DNA from: Pseudomonas trivialis
GTDB lineage: Bacteria; Pseudomonadota; Gammaproteobacteria; Pseudomonadales; Pseudomonadaceae
Direction of reading: 5' to 3'
Assembly: GCF_001439805.1 (NCBI RefSeq)
Contig: NZ_JYLK01000016.1
Location: 1 to 64,000, forward strand
DNA length: 64,000 nt
The stretch's first letter is position 1. The number at the start of each line of letters is the position of its first letter. Of the stretch, positions 24,709 through 31,168 are shown piece after piece. The notes beneath the pieces are model-generated. The model saw nothing but the letters and a program-made list of their open reading frames with translations. It had not been told where the DNA came from and did no database searches. A program made the position numbers and the translations under genes.

Positions 24709-25557
24709 ATGGATTGGCAAACACTGGACAGCCCGCCGCTTCTACCGCCGCTGTATTGGCGCGCGGCGCTCAAGCGCAAGATCAGCGGCAGCACGCTGCC
24801 CGACAAGGGCCTGCGCTGCCGGGTCAGCCTTGACCCTCGGCACGTGGCAGCGTATCGCAAGGTCTGCGGTTTTGCCGACGGGCCGATATTGCCGGCGACT
24901 TACCCGCATATCCTCGCGTTCGGCCTGCAAATGCAACTGCTCACCGACCGACAGTTCCCGTTTCCCTTGCTGGGGCTGATCCACCTGAGTAATCGCATTC
25001 GCCTGCATCGGCCCTTGGGCGGTGTCAGCGAGCTGACCCTGGCGGTGCATGCCGAAAACCTCCAGCCCCACGCCAAGGGTGCGACTTTCGATCTGGTGAC
25101 CACCGCCCACGATGCCCTCGGCCTGCTGTGGCAAGCCGAGAGCCGCATGCTGTGCCGAGGCGTCAAGCTCGACGGTGACGCGCCGGATAACACGCGGCCT
25201 GCGCCCGTGGACGTCAGCGAACTGACCCACTGGAAAGCTCCGGCCGACATCGGCCGACGCTATGCGCGGGTGTCCGGTGACTACAACCCGATCCACCTGA
25301 GCGCGCTCACCGCCAAACTGTTCGGCTTCCCCCTGGCTATCGCCCATGGCTTGTGGAACAAGGCGCGCCTGCTTGCTGCGCTGGGTGAGCACTTGCCTGC
25401 GGCGAATGTGGAGATTGACGTGGAGTTCAGGAAGCCGGTGCGCCTGCCCGGCGAAGTGACGCTATCTGCCAGCGCAGCGGGGGCCAGCGGTGAATTGCAG
25501 CTCAAAGGTGCGGGAGATATCGAACACATGGTCGGCACCTGGCGACCTATTGCTTGA
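24709..25557 (+). CDS. MaoC-like (R)-specific enoyl-CoA/ACP hydratase
   Basis: A 282-residue double-hot-dog protein. The C-terminal MaoC domain has the active-site region YARVSGDYNPIHLSAL followed by FGFPLAIAHGLW (residues about 184-215), with the conserved Asp and His of hydratase-2 enzymes. It should hydrate 2-enoyl thioesters, or dehydrate 3-hydroxyacyl thioesters. The ATG at 24709 starts two bases after the FabG-like stop, with GGGAG ahead, so it is translationally coupled to it. An upstream-extended frame from 24628 overlaps the reductase and is rejected. This completes a reductase/hydratase operon facing the thiolase. Confidence 0.9.
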   Translation: MDWQTLDSPPLLPPLYWRAALKRKISGSTLPDKGLRCRVSLDPRHVAAYRKVCGFADGPILPATYPHILAFGLQMQLLTDRQFPFPLLGLIHLSNRIRLHRPLGGVSELTLAVHAENLQPHAKGATFDLVTTAHDALGLLWQAESRMLCRGVKLDGDAPDNTRPAPVDVSELTHWKAPADIGRRYARVSGDYNPIHLSALTAKLFGFPLAIAHGLWNKARLLAALGEHLPAANVEIDVEFRKPVRLPGEVTLSASAAGASGELQLKGAGDIEHMVGTWRPIA

Positions 25558-25588
25558 ATGTGGAAGGCTCCGCCAAGTCTTCGACTTA

Positions 25589-25808
25589 GCGCTGTCGCGC
25601 AGCAAACTGGGGCTCTGTGGCGAGCGGGCTTGCCCCGCGTTGGGGCGCGAAGCGCCCCCAATCAAAGAACACGCGGTGTACCTCACACTACGCAGAACAG
25701 GGTTTGGGGTCTGCTGCGCAGCCCAACGCGGGGCAAGCCCGCTCGCCACAGGAATGTGGCTGCCTGAAACTTCAGGTTTTAAAATCAATACGTTATTTTG
25801 TGTTTGAT
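25589..25808 (+). repeat. Composite dispersed repeat: flank + palindromic element + 52-bp module
   Basis: Three parts can be separated. Bases 25589-25614 are a flank (GCGCTGTCGCGCAGCAAAC and on). Bases 25615-25751 are a palindromic element with perfect 30-bp inverted ends (25615-25644 and 25722-25751) and internal hairpins. Bases 25757-25808 are an AT-rich 52-bp module with the inner dyad CCTGAA-N2-TTCAGG. The flank and palindrome recur inverted at 59283-59447; the 52-bp module recurs inverted at 36157-36208. No real gene is visible here; short ORFs across it are translations of the repeat. It fills most of the 310-base gap after the MaoC gene. Confidence 0.88.
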
Positions 25809-25810
25809 AA

Positions 25811-25834
25811 GAGGGGGCTTGCTCCCTCCCACAT
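25811..25834. repeat. Truncated REP hairpin
   Basis: A shortened copy of the GAGGGGGCTTGCTCCCTC hairpin, abutting the composite repeat. The 5-prime GTGG half of the usual stem is missing. It lies downstream of the convergent MaoC and DUF4136 genes and could act as a weak terminator. Confidence 0.6.
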
Positions 25835-25867
25835 GAACCCCATTCACATGCTGGAGCTGGGGTGTGT

Positions 25868-26425
25868 TTAACGGGGCGGGTAGCTTGAGAGGATTCGCGC
25901 CACCGTGGTGCGTATGGCTTTGTCGCGGTCCTGCGGATTGGGCGAGCTGGCCATCAGTTGCTCGTCGCTGCCGCGCCACACCAGCTTGCCGTCCTTGCCG
26001 TCGAGCAGGTCAATCTGCAGGGTCGCCACCTTGTAGGTGAGGTTGCGCGTTTCGTTGTACATCGGCGCGCCCCAGTAGCCGTTCCACGGGTTGCCCCACG
26101 GGCCGCCGTAGTTGGTGGTGACTTGTTGCTGGCGATCTTCGACGATCAGGTAGGCCTGCACACGCAGGTCGGCCCGCGCGCCTGGCGCGGCAGCACGCAG
26201 GCCGCGCTGGTCCAGTTGCTCGCCCACGGCCTGGCGAATGCGCTGTTCGGTGAGGTCGCTCTTGATGCGCGGATCATCCGGGCTGTATTGCAGGGCCGGG
26301 TCTTTCCAGGCCCAACTGCGGTAGGCGCCGAAGTCTCGGCTGGCATCAAAGTCGTGGTTGACCTGGCCAGTCTGGCAACCGCCCAGCAGCAGGACAACGG
26401 CAAGCGCAGCGATACGTCGAAACAT
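25868..26425 (-). CDS. DUF4136-family lipoprotein
   Basis: A 185-residue protein with a lipoprotein signal peptide (lipobox LLGGC, Cys17) and a DUF4136 domain. Family-typical elements are YRSWAWKDPAL near the N-terminus and YKVATLQIDLLDGKDGKLVWRG in overlapping strands towards the C-terminus. A Gly/Trp/Asn-rich loop (NYGGPWGNPWNGYWG) interrupts the domain. Members are outer-membrane or periplasmic lipoproteins of unknown function. It is the last gene of a four-gene minus-strand unit and is a diverged tandem paralogue of the gene immediately upstream (26450-27070). GGGAG lies eight bases before the ATG. Confidence 0.88.
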   Translation of the reverse strand: MFRRIAALAVVLLLGGCQTGQVNHDFDASRDFGAYRSWAWKDPALQYSPDDPRIKSDLTEQRIRQAVGEQLDQRGLRAAAPGARADLRVQAYLIVEDRQQQVTTNYGGPWGNPWNGYWGAPMYNETRNLTYKVATLQIDLLDGKDGKLVWRGSDEQLMASSPNPQDRDKAIRTTVARILSSYPPR

Positions 26426-26449
26426 GGTGATTCTCCCGAATCAATAGCG

Positions 26450-27070
26450 TTAATGCGGAGGATACGCCGTCAGCGCCTTTTGCACCGCCTGGCGCAATGC
26501 ATCGGCGCGTTCGCCCAGGCTGCCCGAGCTGCCGGTTTCCGCGCTGGCACTCCACACGGGCTGGCCGCTGCGCGCGTCGAACAGGTCGACCCGCACCACA
26601 ACCACCTGCACTTCATAGGTGCGCACCAACGGCGCCGAGTTGTACATCCCGTAGCCGTTGCCATAGCGGTTGTAGCCGCTGTAACCGCTACCGTAGCCGC
26701 CGCCGTAACCATAGTCATCGCGCACCTGCCGCAGGCGCTTTTCCGTGTGCACGTCGGCGCTGACCAACAGGTCCGGCGCGCGGTTGTCGTGCAGCGGGCG
26801 CAGGCCACGCTGATCCAGCGCACCGCTGACCGCCTCGGCAATCTGCGCCGAATCCGCCCAGGCACTGCCCGCCGGGAGCTGGCCGTTGCGCCAGGCCCAA
26901 TTGCGGTAGGCGCCGTAATCGCGCACCGGCGCCGGATACGCGCTGGCATCGAACACATTGGCCGCCTGTGCAGGTGCCGGCGGCATCGGCGCCGAACTGG
27001 CCACGTAAGGGTTGGGGCTGGAACAGGCGCCCAACCCCAGGGATAACAGGATCAAACCGAGACGACGCAT
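26450..27070 (-). CDS. DUF4136-family lipoprotein, tandem paralogue
   Basis: A 206-residue lipoprotein (lipobox LGLGAC, Cys16) with a Pro/Ala linker and a DUF4136 domain: YRNWAWRNGQL, LDQRGLRPL, and VVVVRVDLFDARSGQPVWSA match the neighbouring paralogue position by position. In place of the paralogue's Trp-rich loop it carries a Gly/Tyr-rich low-complexity insertion (residues about 120-140). GGAGG lies eight bases ahead of the ATG at 27070. It starts 24 bases after cmoM and ends 24 bases before the next paralogue, indicating cotranscription. Function unknown. Confidence 0.88.
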   Translation of the reverse strand: MRRLGLILLSLGLGACSSPNPYVASSAPMPPAPAQAANVFDASAYPAPVRDYGAYRNWAWRNGQLPAGSAWADSAQIAEAVSGALDQRGLRPLHDNRAPDLLVSADVHTEKRLRQVRDDYGYGGGYGSGYSGYNRYGNGYGMYNSAPLVRTYEVQVVVVRVDLFDARSGQPVWSASAETGSSGSLGERADALRQAVQKALTAYPPH

Positions 27071-27094
27071 GTTGACCTCCGCACACTGGCGTGC

Positions 27095-27844
27095 TTAAAC
27101 CGGACGGCACATCCAGTGCAAATAGCGCCCAAGTCCGGCAAAGGCTGGGTGACGACGATGAGCGAGCTCCATCTCGACTAGGTCCTGCAACTGCGCGCGG
27201 GCCTGGAATTCCACCGGCATGTAGTCGTGAAACACTCTGACACCGCTTTGGCTTTCGACCTGCCACGCGCCGGCGAGTTGCGCCGCCAGTTCCCGTGGAT
27301 CGAGGGGTTGCTGGGGCGTGAGGCTCTGCTTCTCGCCGGCCATGTCATTGTTACGCATCTTGCGAAAGTGGCCCTTGAGCAGGTTGCGGTAGATCAGCGC
27401 ATCGCGATTGTAGAACGCCAGCGACAGCCAGCCACCCGGCACGGTCAGTTGGTGCAGCACTGGCAGGATTGCGTGAGGCTCGGCCAGCCACTCCAGCACG
27501 GCGTGGCACAGCACCAGGTCGTAGGGCTCGGTGAGCTGGCCGGGCAGATCCTGCCAGGGCGCATGGATGAAGGTTGCGCTCTGCCCGGCCTCGGCGAAAC
27601 GCTGGCGCGCGCCGTCGAGCATTGGCGCGGCGGGCTCGGCCAGCGTCACCGTGTGGCCGCGTTCGGCCAGCCACAGCGACATGTGGCCCAGCCCCGCGCC
27701 GATGTCCAGCACCCGCAATGGGCGCTGCGGCAGGGCCTCGGCGAGGTCGGCCTGGAGTACCGCCAGGCGGATGGCGCCCTTGGCACCGCCGTAGATCTTC
27801 TCGGCGAAACGCGTGGCCAACTGGTCGAAGTGGCGGTCACTCAT
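27095..27844 (-). CDS. cmoM: tRNA 5-carboxymethoxyuridine methyltransferase (CmoM/SmtA-like)
   Basis: A 249-residue class I SAM-dependent methyltransferase. Motif I is VLDIGAGLGHMSLWLAE (residues about 44-60), motif II is around TLAEPAAPML, and motif IV is LVLCHAVLEWLAEP. The N-terminal FDQLATRFAEKIYGGAKGAIR and C-terminal DLVEMELAHRRHPAFAGLGRY match the CmoM (formerly SmtA) family, which methylates the carboxymethoxyuridine at the wobble position of certain tRNAs. The start at 27844 overlaps the MazG-like stop by eight bases, so translation is coupled. Another frame extension to 28048 is antisense-like and rejected. Confidence 0.85.
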   Translation of the reverse strand: MSDRHFDQLATRFAEKIYGGAKGAIRLAVLQADLAEALPQRPLRVLDIGAGLGHMSLWLAERGHTVTLAEPAAPMLDGARQRFAEAGQSATFIHAPWQDLPGQLTEPYDLVLCHAVLEWLAEPHAILPVLHQLTVPGGWLSLAFYNRDALIYRNLLKGHFRKMRNNDMAGEKQSLTPQQPLDPRELAAQLAGAWQVESQSGVRVFHDYMPVEFQARAQLQDLVEMELAHRRHPAFAGLGRYLHWMCRPV

Positions 27845-28145
27845 GGGCAAACCGCCGTTCGCTGTCGGCCAGCTTGGCGCGCACCACCGCGTCCATGTCC
27901 AGGCCCAGTTCGCTGCACAGCAGCAGCAGGTACAACACGATATCGCCGACTTCCTGCCCGGCGTGGGCGAGTTTTTCCGGCGGTAGCTGGCGCGACTGGT
28001 CTTCGCTGAGCCATTGGAAGATTTCCACCAGCTCGGCCATCTCCACACTGGCGGCCATGGCCAGGTTTTTCGGGCTGTGGAACTGCTTCCAGTCGTTGGT
28101 ATCGCGGATGCGGTGCAGGCGTTCGGTGAGGTGTTCGAGGTTCAT
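27837..28145 (-). CDS. MazG-like nucleotide pyrophosphohydrolase
   Basis: A 102-residue all-alpha NTP pyrophosphohydrolase of the MazG-like/RS21-C6 (DCTPP1) group. The Mg-binding motif is EMAELVEIFQWL with EVGDIVLYLLLL about 28 residues later (ExxE then ExxD). Relatives hydrolyse noncanonical or damaged dNTPs such as halogenated or methylated dCTP to the monophosphate. AGGAG lies seven bases before the ATG at 28145; the upstream frame extension runs into a REP element and is rejected. It is the first gene of the unit MazG-like, cmoM, DUF4136, DUF4136. Confidence 0.87.
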   Translation of the reverse strand: MNLEHLTERLHRIRDTNDWKQFHSPKNLAMAASVEMAELVEIFQWLSEDQSRQLPPEKLAHAGQEVGDIVLYLLLLCSELGLDMDAVVRAKLADSERRFAHE

Positions 28146-28225
28146 GCTGGGCTCCTGAAGGGGTATAGCTTCGGGGGGATGAGCTTTGAAGGCAAGTGAA
28201 TAGCCTGCGCTGGCCTTCAGGACGC

Positions 28226-28299
28226 CATCGGGAGCAAGCCCCCTCCCACATTTGAAGGCATTCACACCTAACAATGTGGGAGGGGGCTTGCTCCCGATG
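28226..28299. repeat. REPIN-like inverted pair
   Basis: Two perfect 27-bp inverted arms (28226-28252 and 28273-28299), each itself carrying the GGGGGCTTGC hairpin, are separated by 20 bases. It lies between the MazG-like unit and the end of pbpC, where it could also terminate pbpC transcription. It belongs to the same repeat family as 30623-30709, 38508-38599 and 54939-55029, but has a shorter and different interior. Confidence 0.88.
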
Positions 28300-28304
28300 A
28301 GGCC

Positions 28305-30680
28305 TTAATCAACAACGCTGAACTCAAGCCTGGCCGTCTGCCCGGCCTCATCCAGCACACTCAGTTGATAACGCCCGAGCCGATCAAAGCCGGCATTGAT
28401 GCTGTCCTGATTGGCACTGTCCCCCAGCGGCGCACCGTTGAGGAACCACCAGCGCCGACCACTGCCCCCCAGCGCCGATAGCTTCAGGCGCAGCGTCTGC
28501 TGACTGGCGGCCGGCAGGCGCAACTGGTCACCTTCGCGCACGCCGACAATCGACAACGGCGACGCCGCCGCCAGTGCCGGCGGCGGGCAATCCGGGTCCG
28601 CCGCCGGAATGCGTGCTTCACGGCGCTCCACCTTCGGCAGCCACGGTTCCAGCGGCGCGGGCCACAGGGCAATATCTCGCGCAACCGCGCCGGGGCAATG
28701 GGCGTCGACGCGCAAGCCCTTGGCGTTGACCCACACGGTTTCCTTGAGGCCCACGCTCAGCGGCTGGTCCAACGCCTGCAGGGTCGGCGGTGTGGTGTTG
28801 TCCAGCGTCCAGGCAAAGCGCTGGCGCCGACAATTGGGGTCGCTGCGGCTCATGGGCTGGCCCAGCGGCCAGCAGATCGCCGCGACCCCGACATTGGCCG
28901 GCACCGGTTTGACCGGCGCGCTGATGCCGCGCTGGCTGTCGCGGTTGGCCAGCACATCGTGCACCTGCAGCATCAACGGCGCCGCCGACGCCAGGCCGAA
29001 CTGCCCCGGCACCGGCGTGCCGTCCGGCCGGCCGATCCACACGCCGATCAGATAGCGCGGCCCCACGCCAATCGCCCAGGCATCGCGAAAGCCATAGCTG
29101 GTGCCGGTTTTCCAGGCCAGCGCCGGGCGTTGCACCAGTTCGGCACGGGGGTCACGGTCGGGCCGTGCCTGGCCGCTGAGGATGCGCCGCACAATCCAGG
29201 CGGACCCCGGCGACAGCAACGGACGCTCGCGCAGGATGTCGTCCGGCTGCAAACGGAGGGTCGCGCTTTTGCCGTCGCGGGCAAACGCACTGTAGCCACT
29301 CACTAAATCCTCAAGGCGACTGCCCGCGCCGCCGAGGATCAGCGCCAGGTTTGGCTCGGCCAGCGCCGGCAATGCCAGGGGCACGCCGCCGATGCGCATC
29401 TGCGCGGCAAACCGCTTGGGCCCGTAGGCTTCCAGCAACTGCACCGCCGGCAGATTCAACGAACTGGACAGCGCGGTACTGGCCGGCACCGCGCCGGTAA
29501 AGCCCATGGAAAAATTGCCCGGTCGATAATCGCCATAGCGCCGGGGCACGTCCTGCAACAGCGATTCGGAATGAATCAGCCCCTCGTCCAAGACCATGCC
29601 GTACAAAAACGGTTTCAAGGTCGAGCCGGGCGAGCGCAGGGCGCTGATCATGTCCACATGGCCGAAGCGCCTGGCGTCGTTGATGTCCACCGAGCCCAGG
29701 TAAGCGCGCACGGCCATGGTTTCTTCCTCCACCACCAGAATCGCGGCCGAGGTGTGCTCGGGCAGGCGCGCGCGCCAGCCCAGCAACAGGTCTTCGAGAC
29801 GGCGCTGCAGGGTAGCGTCCAGCGTGGTGCGGATCAGCGGCGGGCTGTCCGGGCGGTTAAGGCGACGCGCGAGCAACGGCGCCAGGCTCGGTTCCAGGCG
29901 CGGCGCCAGCAGCAGCGGTTCTTCCAGGGCCTCATCGACCGCTGCCTGCGGCCACACCTGAAACTCGGCGAGGCGGCGCAGCACTTTGTCTCTGGCCTGC
30001 TGGGCGCGCTGCGGGTGGCGGTCCGGGCGCAGGCGGCTGGGCGCCTGGGGCAGTACCGCGAGCAAGGCCGCTTCGGCACGGGTGAGCTGCGCCGGAGACT
30101 TGCCCAGGTACGCCCAACTGGCCGCCGCCACGCCCTGCAAGGTGCCGCCGAACGGCGCGCGGTTGAGGTAGAGGTTGAGAATCTGCTCCTTGGACAGGTG
30201 CCACTCCAACTGCGCGGTGCGCCACAGCTGACGCAACTTGCCGTGCCAGGTGCGCGAATGCGGGTCGAGCAGGCGCGCCACCTGCATCGACAGGGTGCTG
30301 CCGCCCGACACCACCCGTGCGCCGGTAAGGTTCTGCCAGGTGGCGCGCACCAGCGCCAGCGGGTTTACGCCGGGGTGTTCGTAGAACCAGCGGTCTTCGT
30401 AGGTGAGCAGTGCATCGAGGTAATACGGCGAGACTTCACCGGTTTGCACCGGGTAACGCCATACACCCTTGGCATCGGCGAAGCGCCACAAGGGCGTGCC
30501 ATCCTCGGCCAACACCACACGGGCGAGATCGTCCTGGGGCAGCGGCAAGGGCCAGAGGCGGTCGGCCAGCCACAACAGCGCTACCACCAACAACACAATT
30601 GCAAAGGCCCAGCGCAGCACCTGTGGGAGGGGGCTTGCTCCCGATGGCGACCTTCCAGCCAACGTATTCACAGCTGACAC
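28305..30680 (-). CDS. pbpC: Penicillin-binding protein 1C
   Basis: A bifunctional peptidoglycan glycosyltransferase/transpeptidase of up to 791 residues, anchored by one N-terminal membrane helix (AFAIVLLVVALLWLA). The glycosyltransferase domain has TYEDRWFYEHPGVNP and later RAPFGG; the transpeptidase domain has the SxxK motif in GSTLKPF, SxN as SSLN, and KTG in WKTGTSYGF. A C-terminal BiPBP_C domain ends the protein. The start is uncertain: the GTG at 30680 lies inside a REPIN, so residues 1-20 would be translated repeat; the GTG at 30620 just after the repeat gives the family-like N-terminus but has no clear ribosome-binding site. PBP1C is the known partner of bacterial alpha-2-macroglobulin, encoded nearby at 31169-36064. 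Confidence 0.92.
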   Translation of the reverse strand: MSAVNTLAGRSPSGASPLPQVLRWAFAIVLLVVALLWLADRLWPLPLPQDDLARVVLAEDGTPLWRFADAKGVWRYPVQTGEVSPYYLDALLTYEDRWFYEHPGVNPLALVRATWQNLTGARVVSGGSTLSMQVARLLDPHSRTWHGKLRQLWRTAQLEWHLSKEQILNLYLNRAPFGGTLQGVAAASWAYLGKSPAQLTRAEAALLAVLPQAPSRLRPDRHPQRAQQARDKVLRRLAEFQVWPQAAVDEALEEPLLLAPRLEPSLAPLLARRLNRPDSPPLIRTTLDATLQRRLEDLLLGWRARLPEHTSAAILVVEEETMAVRAYLGSVDINDARRFGHVDMISALRSPGSTLKPFLYGMVLDEGLIHSESLLQDVPRRYGDYRPGNFSMGFTGAVPASTALSSSLNLPAVQLLEAYGPKRFAAQMRIGGVPLALPALAEPNLALILGGAGSRLEDLVSGYSAFARDGKSATLRLQPDDILRERPLLSPGSAWIVRRILSGQARPDRDPRAELVQRPALAWKTGTSYGFRDAWAIGVGPRYLIGVWIGRPDGTPVPGQFGLASAAPLMLQVHDVLANRDSQRGISAPVKPVPANVGVAAICWPLGQPMSRSDPNCRRQRFAWTLDNTTPPTLQALDQPLSVGLKETVWVNAKGLRVDAHCPGAVARDIALWPAPLEPWLPKVERREARIPAADPDCPPPALAAASPLSIVGVREGDQLRLPAASQQTLRLKLSALGGSGRRWWFLNGAPLGDSANQDSINAGFDRLGRYQLSVLDEAGQTARLEFSVVD

Positions 30681-30709
30681 ACCGCTATCGGGAGCAAGCC
30701 CCCTCCCAC
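30623..30709. repeat. REPIN-like pair at the 5-prime end of pbpC
   Basis: Arms 30623-30649 and 30683-30709 (27 bases, one mismatch) flank an interior resembling those at 38508-38599 and 54939-55029. The element overlaps the longest pbpC reading frame and directly abuts its alternative GTG start, so it forms the immediate upstream or N-terminal coding DNA of that gene. Confidence 0.87.
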
Positions 30710-30829
30710 CTTGAGTTGCATGATTAATCGAAACCTCAAACCGCCAAACCTCTATGCTTGCAGGGAACTAGCCCGCGTTATCGGCAACCAAAGGCACACA
30801 CACGCCCACCTTCTCATCAGGACACACAC

Positions 30830-31123
30830 ATGCAGGTAGAAAGCTTCTTCGAATGGTTGGGCCAGGCACTGGGTTCGGTGATCCGGTTTATCGTCGACGG
30901 CCTCAGCGGCCTGTTCGGGGCCTTGACCCATGCCGGCGGCAACTTTGTCGAAGGCCTGTCGCGCACCCTGGGCATGGACACCTCGATCATCAGCGTCATC
31001 ACCCTGATCCTCGGCCTGATGCTGCTGTACTCGGCGGTGCGTGCGTTCATGCGCGCGTCGATCATCATGGGGATCATCTGGCTGATGCTGGGGTTATGGT
31101 TGTTGAGCTGGGTCGTGCACTGA
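30830..31123 (+). CDS. Small two-helix inner-membrane protein, unknown function
   Basis: A 97-residue protein starting at an ATG with CAGGA upstream. An amphipathic N-terminus (SFFEWLGQALGSVIRFIVDGL, 21 residues read in two parts) is followed by two hydrophobic helices, roughly residues 52-68 (IISVITLILGLMLLYSA) and 74-95 (ASIIMGIIWLMLGLWLLSW). It is transcribed divergently from pbpC and convergently with the alpha-2-macroglobulin gene, so it separates two genes that usually act together. I do not recognise a named family. The upstream frame extension to 30758 lacks support. Confidence 0.75.
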   Translation: MQVESFFEWLGQALGSVIRFIVDGLSGLFGALTHAGGNFVEGLSRTLGMDTSIISVITLILGLMLLYSAVRAFMRASIIMGIIWLMLGLWLLSWVVH

Positions 31124-31168
31124 CCCAGCCTGCCCCCTCCCACATTTGCCTGTCTTCAATTCGGGCCC

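Noticed and set aside
25490..25871. Several short ORFs with SGLAPRWGA / GLPRVGARSAPNQRTR-type peptides
   Set aside because: They are translations of the palindromic repeat in several frames; the same peptides appear at the other repeat copies, and there is no ribosome-binding site or family match.
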